NCBI GenBank assembly: GCA_015056255.1
Contig: SVGP01000005.1
Span: 83,519 to 147,518, forward strand
DNA: 64,000 nucleotides
Origin: Clostridiales bacterium
GTDB taxonomy: Bacteria > Bacillota > Clostridia > Christensenellales > Aristaeellaceae
Reading direction: 5' to 3'
Shown: in pieces, positions 23,748-32,747 of the stretch
Layout of the letters: each line of letters opens with the position of its first letter
Position numbering within the stretch: position 1 is the stretch's first letter
Notes under the pieces: model-generated
Told to the model about the DNA's origin: nothing
Seen by the model: only the letters and a program-made list of their open reading frames with translations
Database searches by the model: none
Position numbers and translations under genes: made by a program

Positions 23748-24521
23748 CTATTCTTTGTCGATTTCTTCCTTCAGCCAGTCAAAAACGCCCGGCGCAGCGG
23801 CCAGAATGTGGCCGGTTTCAAGGCAGTCCTTGTCCTCATACCAGCCGCTTGTGATCGCTCCGGCCTCCCGCGCGATCAGAACGCCTGCGGCGATGTCGTA
23901 CAAAAGCAGATTAAGCTCAATAAACGCGTCGTATTTTCCGCAGGCCACCATGCAAAGATCGTAGGCTGCAGAGCCCAAGCGGCGCATGTCGTTGATCTTC
24001 ATGCACAGACGCGGAATGAGCTCAAACATACGGGCAGCGAATTTTGCGTCCCTGTGGGAAAAGGACATGCCCAGAATGAGCATTTTAGGGTCTGTAATAT
24101 CGCTTACATGGATGAGCTTATCGTTCAGATACGCGCCGCCGCCAAGGTATGCCGAGAACATTTCGCCCGTCACCGGCGCATAAACCGCAGCCGCTACGGG
24201 CTGTCCCTTCACCATATAGGCAATGGAAATGGTGTAGGGATGCAGGCGGTGAATGAAATTGGTCGTTCCGTCGATTGGATCCACAACCCACATGCCAGGC
24301 TTCTCTTTGCCTGTAACGCCGCCCTCTTCTCCGTAAAACCCATCTTCAGGACACGCGCCCAAAAGGATTTCCCTGATCAGATTTTCGCTGGCGCGGTCGG
24401 CGTCGGTCACATAGTCGTTTCGGGCTTTTTTGTCAACGTGGATTTCTTCGTACTGCATAAGCATCCTGCCCGCTTCCAGCGCCGCGCGCCTTGCAAGCTC
24501 CATGCGGTCTTTGTTTGTCAT
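23748..24521 (-). CDS. Inositol monophosphatase family protein
   Basis: This 257-residue protein belongs to the Mg2+-dependent IMPase/FBPase/CysQ superfamily. Metal site motifs are visible: GEEGG near residue 71, WVVDPIDGTTNFIHR near residue 85, and LYDIAAGVLIAREAGA near residue 200, where the usual W-D-x-A-A-G has tyrosine in place of tryptophan. It hydrolyses a sugar or inositol phosphate; the genomic pairing with a fucosidase hints at a sugar-phosphate. The start is the ATG at 24521 after AAAGAGGG; ten upstream codons in frame are rejected. Confidence 0.88.
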   Translation of the reverse strand: MTNKDRMELARRAALEAGRMLMQYEEIHVDKKARNDYVTDADRASENLIREILLGACPEDGFYGEEGGVTGKEKPGMWVVDPIDGTTNFIHRLHPYTISIAYMVKGQPVAAAVYAPVTGEMFSAYLGGGAYLNDKLIHVSDITDPKMLILGMSFSHRDAKFAARMFELIPRLCMKINDMRRLGSAAYDLCMVACGKYDAFIELNLLLYDIAAGVLIAREAGAITSGWYEDKDCLETGHILAAAPGVFDWLKEEIDKE

Positions 24522-24602
24522 TTTTCGTCCCTCTTTACCTGTCTTTTTCATTAATACACCGCTCTACGCGCAGGCGCAGACGGTATTTTTCGCGCAATAA
24601 AG

Positions 24603-24715
24603 TTATTTTTTCATCATTTCGGATTTGCGGTGAATGCTCAGCGCTTCTTCATTCCGCCAGCGGTCAATCAATAGCGCCGTCTCCTTTGGATCGTTTATAC
24701 CATCATTATATCGGT
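24603..24715 (-). pseudogene. Remnant of an antibiotic-biosynthesis-monooxygenase-type (ABM) gene
   Basis: The minus-strand frame ending at 24603 reads DPKETALLIDRWRNEEAL, then SIHRKSEMMKK and a stop. This matches the C-terminal part of small ABM-domain proteins (pattern F/L-I-E-x-W-x-x-x-E-A-L-x-x-H-x-x-S), which form about 95-residue ferredoxin-like dimers. The N-terminal half is missing and the sequence before it has no such similarity. It is probably a decayed gene; the identification rests on one motif. Confidence 0.45.
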
Positions 24716-24842
24716 TAATGGGGTTTCGGTCAACAAAGAGGCAAACAAAAAACAGCCGTACACGGAAACGTAAATCAACTGAAAACAAAAAAGCTGACTC
24801 AGCGTCCTTCAGTTAGAAACCATGGCAGGAAAAGTATTGAAA

Positions 24843-24874
24843 GCGCGGGACTGTTGCATAACAATCCCGCGCTA
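24843..24874 (-). terminator. Hairpin after P-type ATPase gene
   Basis: AGCGCGGGA pairs with TCCCGCGCT, and TGTT with AACA inside, 40 nt after the ATPase stop codon. It is followed on the minus strand by a moderately T-rich stretch. Confidence 0.65.
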
Positions 24875-24913
24875 ACTTAATGACATTGAGCGTGCACGCC
24901 GTTTTCCATCAAA

Positions 24914-27529
24914 TTATTTTCGTTTTCCGATCAGGCCGACCGCCTTTGCAAGCTCCATAACAAGAAGCGGTACAAGAATGAGTCCAAGCGCGATCAGATA
25001 CAGTTTTACCGGAAGCGCAATCAAGCCAAACGCCGTTGCAACAGGCGTGAACAGCACAAGCGCAACCAGAATAACGGACAGAAGCGCCGCGCCGTTCAGC
25101 TTTTTGTTTCCAAACGCACCAATTTTAAACAGCGATTTTTCACTTCTCATGTTGAATGCCTGAACCACCTGGCTTAAGGCCAGCACCATAAACGCCATTG
25201 TCTGTCCGCCTTCCACCAGTCCCGTCGTCACTTCGCCGATTTTATATGCAGCCAGTGAAAGAATACCGAACATCACGCCCTGAAGCGCAATCTGAACGCC
25301 GTAGCCGTTTGCAAACAGGCCTTCGTTTTTATGCTTAGGCTTTTTATCCATTACGTCCTTTTCAACGTCCTCCATGCCCAGCGCAATGGCGGGAAGGCTG
25401 TCAGTGACCAAGTTGATCCACAGAAGCTGCATGGACAAAAGCGGCGTTTTGTGCCAGAGAATCATCGCAAGAAACACAGTGATGATTTCGCCGATATTGG
25501 TGCCGAGCAAAAAGCCAACGACCTTTTTAATATTGGCGTAAATGCCGCGTCCCTCGCGAACCGCATCGACGATGGTCGCAAAGTTGTCGTCGGTTAGAGT
25601 CATGTCCGCCGCGCCCTTGGCGACGTCGGTTCCGGTAATGCCCATGGCGCAGCCGATATCGGCTGCCTTGAGCGCAGGCGCGTCGTTTACGCCGTCGCCA
25701 GTCATGGAAACAACCTTTTCCTTCCTCTGCCAGGCCTTTACGATGCGGATTTTGTTTTCCGGCGATACGCGCGCATATACGGAGATGCTTTCCACCTGCT
25801 CGTCCAGCTCGCGGTCGGTCATGTTGTCAAGCTCCGCGCCGGTGAGGGCTTTATCGCCATTTTGCATGATGCCGAGCTCTCTGGCAATCGCGGAGGCCGT
25901 AACAACATGATCGCCCGTGATCATGACGGGCCTGATACCGGCCTTTCTGCATACCTCAACCGCCGCCTTGGCTTCGGGGCGCGGCGGATCGATCATACCG
26001 ACAAGGCCCATGAAACAAATGTCCTTTTCGATTTTGTCGGATTCGGGATGCTCGGGAACGCTGTCGAGAACTCTGTAGCCCACAGCCAGCACGCGAAGAG
26101 CGTCTGCGCTCATTTCGTCGCAGATTTTTCTCGCGTATTCAAGATCGCCTGAGACACATCTTTGCGCCATCACGTCGAACGCGCCCTTTACGATGGCGAC
26201 GATTTGGCCGTCTATTCTGTGAATGGTGGTCATCAGCTTTCGGTCAGAATCGAACGGAATGCCCGAAAGACGCGGATGCGCGCGGTTGATCTCTTCCTTG
26301 GGCATACCATTTTTGTGCGCAGCAAGAACAATGGCGGTTTCCGTAGGATCACCCAGATGCTTTTCTCCATCGTCGGTGAATACCACCGAGCCGTCGCAGC
26401 ACAGACAGGCGTATTTCAAAAGCTTTTTAGCGCTGTCGCCAGCCGGTTTGGTCATATCCTCCAGCGTCTTTTCGCCGTCCACATAGGCTTTTACAAGCGT
26501 CATGCGGTTCTGCGTGAGCGTGCCGGTTTTGTCCGAGCAGATGACGGACGCGCCGCCCAGCGTTTCCACCGCGGGCAAACGGCGGATGATGGCGTTTTTC
26601 CTGACCATTCGTTGAACGCCGATGGATAAAACAATGGTGACAATGGCGGGCAGTCCCTCGGGAATAGCCGAAACAGCCAGCGCCACTGCAGTCATAAAGA
26701 TTTCAAGCGCAGGGATGCCGCCCAAAAGGCCCACCACAAACACCACGCCGCAGGCAATGAGCGCGACAATGCCCAGATATTTTCCAAGCTGCGCAAGCTT
26801 TTTCTGAAGCGGCGTCTGTCCGTCCTCCTCGTTATCCAGAAGATTGGCGATTTTGCCCATCTCCGTGTCCATGCCAATGGCAGTAACCACCGCAGTTGCC
26901 GTTCCGTAGGTGACGGAGCAGCCGGAGAACACCATGTTTGTGCGGTCGCCCAGAGGCGCCTTTTCATCGATCACTGCCAGCGCATCCTTATCAGAGGGCA
27001 CAGATTCGCCCGTCAGCGCAGATTCCTCGCTCTTTAAGCTGATCGATTCAATCAGCCTTGCGTCCGCAGGCACAAAATCGCCCGCCTCCAGATGAATGAT
27101 GTCGCCCGGAACGAGGAAGGAAGCGTCGATTACGTCTTCCTTTCCGTTTCTTAAAACGCGTGCAAGCGGCGCGGATAGGCCCTTTAACGCATCCAATGCC
27201 TTTTCGGCTTTGCTCTCCTGCATGACGCCAAGAATCGCGTTGATGATCACGATCAAAAGAATCAGCGCGGGCTCGAAAAATTCCTGCGGGTTTCCCTCGA
27301 TACAGGCAATGACGAACGAAATTGCCGCAGCCGCGAGCAGAATTAAGATCATCACATCCTTGAACTGATCGAGGAAACGCTGAAACAGGGTCTTTTTCTT
27401 CTTCTCGCGAAGCTTGTTAAGGCCATGTTTCTCGCGCAACGCCTGAACCGATGCATCGCTTAAGCCGGTTTCCGCCTTCACGTTCAGGCTTTCAAGCGTG
27501 CTATCGATAGTTTGATGATGATATAGCAT
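24914..27529 (-). CDS. Cation-transporting P-type ATPase, Ca2+ (P2) type
   Basis: This 871-residue membrane pump exports calcium or a similar cation, driven by ATP. All P-type motifs are present: an N-terminal cation-ATPase domain (residues 1-70), TGES at 173-176, AIPEGLPA near 288-295 (the glutamate of the P2-type ion site), phosphorylated D333 in CSDKTGTLT, and [18 protein letters not shown]. Helix 6, [13 protein letters not shown], carries the N-x-x-x-D ion ligands of SERCA/PMCA-type pumps. The C-terminal region has the further helices expected, and the length is normal. The ribosome binding site AGGAGG lies 8 nt upstream. Ca2+ is inferred from the motifs. Confidence 0.93.
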   Translation of the reverse strand: MLYHHQTIDSTLESLNVKAETGLSDASVQALREKHGLNKLREKKKKTLFQRFLDQFKDVMILILLAAAAISFVIACIEGNPQEFFEPALILLIVIINAILGVMQESKAEKALDALKGLSAPLARVLRNGKEDVIDASFLVPGDIIHLEAGDFVPADARLIESISLKSEESALTGESVPSDKDALAVIDEKAPLGDRTNMVFSGCSVTYGTATAVVTAIGMDTEMGKIANLLDNEEDGQTPLQKKLAQLGKYLGIVALIACGVVFVVGLLGGIPALEIFMTAVALAVSAIPEGLPAIVTIVLSIGVQRMVRKNAIIRRLPAVETLGGASVICSDKTGTLTQNRMTLVKAYVDGEKTLEDMTKPAGDSAKKLLKYACLCCDGSVVFTDDGEKHLGDPTETAIVLAAHKNGMPKEEINRAHPRLSGIPFDSDRKLMTTIHRIDGQIVAIVKGAFDVMAQRCVSGDLEYARKICDEMSADALRVLAVGYRVLDSVPEHPESDKIEKDICFMGLVGMIDPPRPEAKAAVEVCRKAGIRPVMITGDHVVTASAIARELGIMQNGDKALTGAELDNMTDRELDEQVESISVYARVSPENKIRIVKAWQRKEKVVSMTGDGVNDAPALKAADIGCAMGITGTDVAKGAADMTLTDDNFATIVDAVREGRGIYANIKKVVGFLLGTNIGEIITVFLAMILWHKTPLLSMQLLWINLVTDSLPAIALGMEDVEKDVMDKKPKHKNEGLFANGYGVQIALQGVMFGILSLAAYKIGEVTTGLVEGGQTMAFMVLALSQVVQAFNMRSEKSLFKIGAFGNKKLNGAALLSVILVALVLFTPVATAFGLIALPVKLYLIALGLILVPLLVMELAKAVGLIGKRK

Positions 27530-27659
27530 ACCAAAAACCTCCTATATTTTCCTTTGATCATAGTATACATCAAAAATATGATTTTGCATCCCCTAATTTG
27601 TTATCTCCGTTTGCATTATTTTTGACAGAGGCGTTTTTCAAAAAAAGCGCCCGCCGTCA

Positions 27660-27688
27660 TTGAAAAAAACGCGCCGATTTGATATCAT
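27660..27688 (+). promoter_or_regulatory. Promoter of the deacetylase-like/serine hydrolase operon
   Basis: TTGAAA at 27660-27665, a 17-nt spacer, TATCAT at 27683-27688, about 49 nt before the start codon. Confidence 0.6.
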
Positions 27689-27736
27689 AAAGATATCTTC
27701 CACTGCAAAGGTACCATAGTAAAGGGGCGTATGTAA

Positions 27737-28735
27737 ATGAAAGTACCCGTAAGTCTCATTATCGACGATCCCGCGCCAATTATTTCGGTATATTACGAGC
27801 ACGCCGGAAAGGAAACAACCGAGGACGGCCGCCCGCTCGTTCCTACCTATCCCAATAAAATGCTGTTTGAATTCTGCGATATCGTTGAAAAGCGCGGCAT
27901 CAGGGGGAAATATTCCGTCATCCCCATGCCCGGAAACAAGGGCGACATCATAAACGGTTTGGAGGGCGTTTCAAAAGAGGCTCTGGATGAATGGCTCAAT
28001 ACCGTAAAAACGCGGCTTTGCCCCAATTTTACCATCGGACCCGAAATGCTTACGCACCATAAAGCGGTCGATCTTGAAACGGGAAAAGCCCTTCCCATGA
28101 ACGAGCGCGATTTTGCTGCAACGCAAAACCGCGAAACGCTCACGCCCTACATCGAAAAGGCCGTTTCGCTTCTCAATCACGCGGGATTTGACGCTTTTGG
28201 CGTAACCTCCCCGTGGGATTTCGGCATTGAAGTTGAAAAGGATTATCAGGCGGCGATTTCCGAAGCCGTTTATAAAGCAACCGGAAAGAAAAATTCGTGG
28301 CTGTTTCTTCGCGGTCTTCGGAATACCCCGAACGCCAAGCCGTGGATCGGACACGAGGAAGACGGACGAACCCTTGTCTGCATTCCCGCTACCACTGAAG
28401 ACCACATCTGGCAGACCATTGATACGCCCGAAACGTCGGATGCATATGTAAAAGCCGTGGCCGATGAAATCATAACCGAAGACGGAAAGGGCGGCGAAGC
28501 CGTGCGCGTTCTCGAAACCGGTGGCTTCCCCATCCTGATTGCCCATTGGCAGAGCCTGATGTCCAACGGCCTTGGAACGGGGCTCAGGATTTTGGATGAA
28601 GTCGCCCGACGCATAAACGAACGCCTTTCAGACAGGGTCGAATGGAAATCGTTTGCGGAGATCATGGAGATGGTGCTTGCCAATAAGGCGGCCTATCCTA
28701 CGCCCGTTCTGAATCCAAATGACAGCGGCATTTAA
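27737..28735 (+). CDS. Polysaccharide-deacetylase-like fold protein, unknown substrate
   Basis: This 332-residue protein looks like a member of the glycoside hydrolase/deacetylase (NodB-like) superfamily. It opens with a strand ending in aspartates (VPVSLIIDDPAP), continues with GIRGKYSVIPMPGNKG and FTIGPEMLTHHKAVD (paired histidines, possible metal ligands). It ends with a strand and histidine of the type found in deacetylases (FPILIAHWQSLMSNG). It has no signal peptide. It is co-transcribed with a beta-lactamase-fold hydrolase 21 nt downstream. Fold assignment is moderate and the reaction unknown. Confidence 0.55.
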   Translation: MKVPVSLIIDDPAPIISVYYEHAGKETTEDGRPLVPTYPNKMLFEFCDIVEKRGIRGKYSVIPMPGNKGDIINGLEGVSKEALDEWLNTVKTRLCPNFTIGPEMLTHHKAVDLETGKALPMNERDFAATQNRETLTPYIEKAVSLLNHAGFDAFGVTSPWDFGIEVEKDYQAAISEAVYKATGKKNSWLFLRGLRNTPNAKPWIGHEEDGRTLVCIPATTEDHIWQTIDTPETSDAYVKAVADEIITEDGKGGEAVRVLETGGFPILIAHWQSLMSNGLGTGLRILDEVARRINERLSDRVEWKSFAEIMEMVLANKAAYPTPVLNPNDSGI

Positions 28736-28756
28736 AATGAAAGAAGGAAACAGATA

Positions 28757-29515
28757 ATGCTTTTGAATATTGTTACCGAGCTTGAAAAAAAGTTTTCCGT
28801 CGCCTGCGGATGCGCCATTTATGATGCGGACACCGACGAATGCATCGTGAGCTATAAAGAGGATCTGGTTTTCAAAAGCGCCAGCCTCATCAAAACGCCC
28901 ATCATGATGGCGGCGCTTGAGGATGTGGAGGCGGGCAAGCTTACGCTGGACACCCTCATTCATGTGGAAAAGAAGCAGTGCGTGGGCGACGAAGCGCCCG
29001 TGGTCAAGGACGGCTACGACGTTCCCCTGTCCACGCTTCTTGAATACATGATCACGGAAAGCAATAATTCTGCAACCAACTGCCTGATCGACTATTTCAC
29101 GATGGACAGAGTGAATGCGTTCAGTAAAAAAGCGGGCCTTGAAAACACCATCCTTCGCCGCCACATGCTGGACTACGAAGCCGCGAAGCAGGGCAATGAA
29201 AACAACACAAACGCCAGCGACATGAAGGCCCTTTACGAAATGCTCTACACCCAGACCACCTTTACCCCCTTCATGTGCGAAACCGCCATCCCGATTCTTT
29301 TGCGTCAGCACGACAAGGAGCTTTTGATGGACGCTAACCCCGCCCAGAAGGCCGCGCACAAGACCGGAGGCCTCTCCGATATCGCGCACGACGCGGGCAT
29401 CCTGTACGGCGAAAACCGAAACCTCATCTTCGCCGTCCTCGTAACTGCGCCCGACATGAACGACTGCATCAAATTCCTTCAGGCATTAAGCCCGCATGTC
29501 ATGAAGCTTTTGTAA
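28757..29515 (+). CDS. Class A beta-lactamase-related serine hydrolase
   Basis: This 252-residue protein has the class A beta-lactamase motifs: S43-L-I-K46, S102-N-N104 in place of SDN, E148-N-N-T-N152 matching E-x-x-x-N of the omega loop, and K202-T-G-G205. It has no signal peptide and so cannot protect the cell wall target outside the cell. Such cytosolic relatives are usually esterases or amidases of unknown substrate. It is the second gene of the operon beginning at 27737. A G+C-rich hairpin with a run of ten C residues follows. Confidence 0.87.
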   Translation: MLLNIVTELEKKFSVACGCAIYDADTDECIVSYKEDLVFKSASLIKTPIMMAALEDVEAGKLTLDTLIHVEKKQCVGDEAPVVKDGYDVPLSTLLEYMITESNNSATNCLIDYFTMDRVNAFSKKAGLENTILRRHMLDYEAAKQGNENNTNASDMKALYEMLYTQTTFTPFMCETAIPILLRQHDKELLMDANPAQKAAHKTGGLSDIAHDAGILYGENRNLIFAVLVTAPDMNDCIKFLQALSPHVMKLL

Positions 29516-29561
29516 TAAAGCCGTCCAAAATATTTGAACCGGGATAAAAATGTGCAAAAAA

Positions 29562-29580
29562 GGCGGGCCCCCCCCCCGCC
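29562..29580. terminator. Hairpin with C10 run
   Basis: GGCGGG at 29562-29567 pairs with CCCGCC at 29575-29580. A homopolymer of ten C residues covers 29568-29577, with AAAAAA before and TTTT after. It lies between convergent genes and probably terminates both. Confidence 0.65.
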
Positions 29581-29585
29581 AGGTT

Positions 29586-30092
29586 TTATGAATTTGTATT
29601 GTCTTTATCCTCTTGCTTCAGCTTTTCACGGATTTCATTGGCCGCTTTGGCAGCGTCAGTTCTTTTAGGATTGATTTTTGCAAGCTTCTCCAAAGGCGCA
29701 ATTGCGTCAAGCGGACAATTTAAGCGCAAATAGGCATGCGCCTGATTGTGCAGCGCCATTTCCCGATAGCTGTATGCGGAGGAAGAAAACATCGTGATAA
29801 AACGATATTTGTCAATCCATGCGTGTTTTTCAAAAAACGCCTCGCTTTTCTGAAAGCACACAAGCGCCTTTTCATACATTTCCGCCTTTAAAAGCCTCAT
29901 CCCTTTTCTGTGATGCTTCTGAAGCGTCAGCCGCAGCGTCCACGCAACAACCAGATATGTAAGCGAGCCGACGTATATCCCGGACATCCAGTCCCTGAAA
30001 ATCGCATACCCCAGCAAAATAAACGCCATGACTTCAATAAGGCCCAATGCTTCAAACCAATAATTGCGCTTGCGAACCGTATTTTGACGCAT
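29586..30092 (-). CDS. Small membrane protein with TPR-like tail
   Basis: This 168-residue protein has two N-terminal membrane helices (about residues 12-30 and 38-55), then an alpha-helical cytosolic part resembling tetratricopeptide repeats: LKAEMYEKALVCFQKSEAFF, then HNQAHAYLRLNCPLDAIAPLEKLAKINPK. That suggests a protein-protein interaction scaffold at the membrane. It follows the histidine phosphatase gene by 12 nt and is co-transcribed with it. No specific function can be given. Confidence 0.7.
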   Translation of the reverse strand: MRQNTVRKRNYWFEALGLIEVMAFILLGYAIFRDWMSGIYVGSLTYLVVAWTLRLTLQKHHRKGMRLLKAEMYEKALVCFQKSEAFFEKHAWIDKYRFITMFSSSAYSYREMALHNQAHAYLRLNCPLDAIAPLEKLAKINPKRTDAAKAANEIREKLKQEDKDNTNS

Positions 30093-30104
30093 TCAGATTT
30101 CCTC

Positions 30105-30815
30105 CTAAAACGCGCTTCTTCCATTGAGCGGAAGCCTCGCTTCGTACAGGTGCGCGTCGTTTGACATGGTGATGACGCTGGGAATGACGATGCCGCCGTT
30201 GTCTCTGAATTCGATCACCGTCATGCAGCTGTGGCTTAAATCGAACATCTGGCTGTACTGGGGATAGGGAACGCCGAGGATATGGCTTAAAAACGCGCTT
30301 CCAAAGCCCGCGTGGGCGAAGAGGGCAACTCTTTCCGTGTTTTTTCTTTCTTCCGTATAGATGCCCTCGCGCTCGGTGCGCCTGTAGCCGAGGGACAAAA
30401 GCCATTCGTCGCTTGCACCCGCAATTCGCTCCATGCCTTTTTGATAGGCGGTGTTTTGGAAGGCCGGATGATCATACCACCTCATGCCTAAATCGCGCAC
30501 TTCTTTGGACGCAAACAGCCTCTGCGTTTCATTGTCCGCGCATGCCCAGACGCGCCTGCCGTCTTCACGCACGAGCGTCAGCTCGTCCCATGCGTGCGAT
30601 TCGCTGGCGAAATCGAGGATTTCGATTTCCTTTGAAAGCATTTCTGCCGTCGGCTGTGCGGTCTGACGGGCGCGCTTCATGGGCGAAGAGAAGATTCGGT
30701 CCACTCCGCGCGCCGAAAGACGCCTTCCGACCGCCTCCGCCTGGCGAAGCCCGAGCGGCGTTAAGGAGTCGGGATTATAGCACGGATCGCCGTGACGGAT
30801 AAAAAACAGAATCAT
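30105..30815 (-). CDS. Histidine phosphatase family protein
   Basis: This 236-residue protein belongs to the phosphoglycerate-mutase-like histidine phosphatases. R7-H8-G9 forms the phosphohistidine site, FSSPMKRARQTA near residue 41 is the second conserved block, and VALFAHAGFGSAF supplies the second histidine. The insertion between these blocks is longer than in metabolic mutases, consistent with a broad-specificity or regulatory phosphatase. It is the first gene of a two-gene unit with the TPR membrane protein. Confidence 0.88.
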   Translation of the reverse strand: MILFFIRHGDPCYNPDSLTPLGLRQAEAVGRRLSARGVDRIFSSPMKRARQTAQPTAEMLSKEIEILDFASESHAWDELTLVREDGRRVWACADNETQRLFASKEVRDLGMRWYDHPAFQNTAYQKGMERIAGASDEWLLSLGYRRTEREGIYTEERKNTERVALFAHAGFGSAFLSHILGVPYPQYSQMFDLSHSCMTVIEFRDNGGIVIPSVITMSNDAHLYEARLPLNGRSAF

Positions 30816-30838
30816 ATCTTCGCCCCCAAATTTTAACC

Positions 30839-31348
30839 TTACAGCACGAGCGACGGCGCATTGTATACGCGCGCGGCATACTCCTGATCCAGAAGATAAA
30901 GTCCCTTGGGATCCTGTCCAAAGAGCTTATACTTTTTCACCATCGAATCGGCATTGTCTTCCTCTTCCATCTGCTCATTGACAAACCAATCCAAAAACTT
31001 CATCGTGCGATAGTCCTTGGCTTCATGGGCTTCATGGTAGATGTTGTTGATCAGAGAGGTTACATATTTTTCGTGCTCCAGAGCGGCAGTCAAGGGAGCC
31101 AGAATGTTTTCAAATACCTTGTCCGGCTTGTCGATTGCATCCAGCGTCACCTTAAGGCCGTTGTTCTGCATATACTTCATGAAAAGAAGCGCATGGTCGC
31201 GTTCCTCCTGCGCCTGAATCATATAGTAATTCGCATAGCCGTCCAAATCCTGCTCGTCATAGAAATTGGACATGTCCAAATACAGATAGGCGCTGTAGAG
31301 TTCCTTATTGATCTGCGTATTCAGAAGCTGAGCAATTTTTTCGTTCAT
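30839..31348 (-). CDS. Ferritin
   Basis: This 169-residue protein is a bacterial non-haem ferritin (FtnA type), forming a 24-subunit shell that oxidises and stores iron. Iron ligands are visible: E17 in LNTQINKELYSAYLYLDM, E50 and H53 in QAQEERDHALLF, and later glutamates in EHEKYVTSLINNIYHEA and VNEQMEEE. The start has an AAGGAG site. It stands alone and is probably iron- or stress-regulated, but I see no clear Fur box. Confidence 0.95.
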   Translation of the reverse strand: MNEKIAQLLNTQINKELYSAYLYLDMSNFYDEQDLDGYANYYMIQAQEERDHALLFMKYMQNNGLKVTLDAIDKPDKVFENILAPLTAALEHEKYVTSLINNIYHEAHEAKDYRTMKFLDWFVNEQMEEEDNADSMVKKYKLFGQDPKGLYLLDQEYAARVYNAPSLVL

Positions 31349-31470
31349 TGATGTATTCTCCTTTCAAACATTTAAAGATGAAATATGCTGAAAAACCATT
31401 TCCATTTTAACACGCACGAAACCTATTTTCAAGAAGCAGGCAGATTTTTTGTGTGGATGCAATAATAAAA

Positions 31471-31501
31471 AAAGCAGGCGGCAAAACCGCCTGCGTCTTT
31501 T
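31471..31501 (-). terminator. Terminator after aldo/keto reductase gene
   Basis: GCAGGCGG pairs with CCGCCTGC around AAAA, followed on the minus strand by a run of seven T residues. Confidence 0.85.
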
Positions 31502-31512
31502 ACAGTCTTTTA

Positions 31513-32646
31513 TTACAGCGCCTTGAGCGCAGCTTCCGCTTTTTTGAGAAGCTCGCGAATTTGAAGCTTCTGGGGACACTTTTTCTCGCAGTATCCGCAG
31601 TTTACGCACGCTTCAGACGTTGCGCCGGGCTGTTTTTCATTGTTCACATAGCCGTTAAAGGTGTTTTTGGCAAGTTCGTGAAGGCCGTACACATTGTGGT
31701 AGGTATAGGCTTCGAAAATTTTCGGGATATTGATTCCCTTGGGGCAAGGCTGGCAGTAGCCGCAGCCGGTGCAGTAAAGCTCGGAGAATTTTTTGAGGTT
31801 TTCCATGGATTCTCCGGCCTCACGCCATTTTTCCTCGGTCATGGGCGTTTCAAGGGACGCAACGGCAGCGTTTTTTTCGACCATTTCGGTCGTCTGCATG
31901 CCGGAAAGGGCGCAGCACACGCCGGGGTTTCCAAGGACAAAGCGAAGCGCGAGCTCATAGGTGTTCAAATTTCCGCTGCCGAGCTTCTGAGAAAGCTCCG
32001 TGGGCGCGGCAAGACGTCCGCCGCCGACCGGGCCCATAACCACAACGCCCAGACCTTTTTCCTTTGCGTAGGCGATCATTTCTTCGTTGGCTCTGTCGAG
32101 GAGGTTGTACTGAAGAAGAACAGATTCCATCGCCCAGCCGTTGTCGATGATGTGCTTGAGGGCTTCCGGGGAATCGTGGAAAGAGAAGGAAATGTGGCGG
32201 ATTTTACCGGCTTTTTTAAGCTCCATCGCCTTTTCCATAAGCTTCAAAGGCACGATTTTTTCATCGAACACCTTTTTGTTGATCGACCAGAAGTGGTAAA
32301 AATCAACGTAATCGGTTCCGAGTCTTTCAAGGCTGATATTGAGGGTGTTTTCAAAATCCTCGGGGGTTTTCACAAGCTCCATCGGGCATTTGGTTGAAAT
32401 ATACACCTTGTCGCGGATGGGCGCAAGCGCCTTTCCGATGGCGATTTCGCTGTTCGAATGGCAATAGTAAAACGCGCTGTCAAAATAGTTTACGCCCAGC
32501 TCGTAGGCCTTCATCAGCATTTCGTTAGTTTTTTCCTGATCAACCTGCCAGGAACCGTCTTCATTCTGAATTTCGGGCAGGCGCATGCAGCCAAAGCCCA
32601 GGCAGGAAATGTTGACGCCGGTATTACCGAATTTGCGGTACTGCAT
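31513..32646 (-). CDS. Aldo/keto reductase with C-terminal 4Fe-4S ferredoxin domain
   Basis: This 377-residue protein joins an aldo/keto reductase barrel (residues 1-270) to a ferredoxin-like domain. The barrel contains FGCMRLPEI, the active-site region YFDSAFYYCHSNSE and YISTKCPM. The domain holds two cysteine clusters: CTGCGYCQPCPKGINIP near residue 280 and CVNCGYCEKKCPQ near residue 350. Such proteins are common in anaerobes and reduce carbonyls with electrons from NAD(P)H or ferredoxin; individual substrates are mostly unknown. It is monocistronic. Confidence 0.92.
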   Translation of the reverse strand: MQYRKFGNTGVNISCLGFGCMRLPEIQNEDGSWQVDQEKTNEMLMKAYELGVNYFDSAFYYCHSNSEIAIGKALAPIRDKVYISTKCPMELVKTPEDFENTLNISLERLGTDYVDFYHFWSINKKVFDEKIVPLKLMEKAMELKKAGKIRHISFSFHDSPEALKHIIDNGWAMESVLLQYNLLDRANEEMIAYAKEKGLGVVVMGPVGGGRLAAPTELSQKLGSGNLNTYELALRFVLGNPGVCCALSGMQTTEMVEKNAAVASLETPMTEEKWREAGESMENLKKFSELYCTGCGYCQPCPKGINIPKIFEAYTYHNVYGLHELAKNTFNGYVNNEKQPGATSEACVNCGYCEKKCPQKLQIRELLKKAEAALKAL

Positions 32647-32689
32647 AAAATGTATCTCCTTTATTTAAACTGATTATGAGTATAGCACA

Positions 32690-32728
32690 AACAGGCGCGT
32701 ATCACAAGCCGGATACGCGCCCGTTTTA
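32690..32728 (-). terminator. Terminator after M28 peptidase gene
   Basis: GGCGCGTATC pairs with GATACGCGCC, with flanking AAACA and GTTTT extending the stem. It is 20 nt past the peptidase stop codon. Confidence 0.75.
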
Positions 32729-32747
32729 CCGTTATTTGTTCATTAAT

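Larger units (their letters stand above)
24522..24913. other. Intergenic region, 392 bp
   Basis: It contains the upstream region of the inositol-phosphatase-family gene, a degenerate gene remnant (24603-24715) and the hairpin at 24843-24874 after the P-type ATPase gene. No intact gene is seen. Confidence 0.6.

Noticed and set aside
23475..24554. Open frame of about 360 codons on the plus strand
   Set aside because: It is antisense to the fucosidase and inositol-phosphatase-family genes, both of which have clear catalytic motifs.
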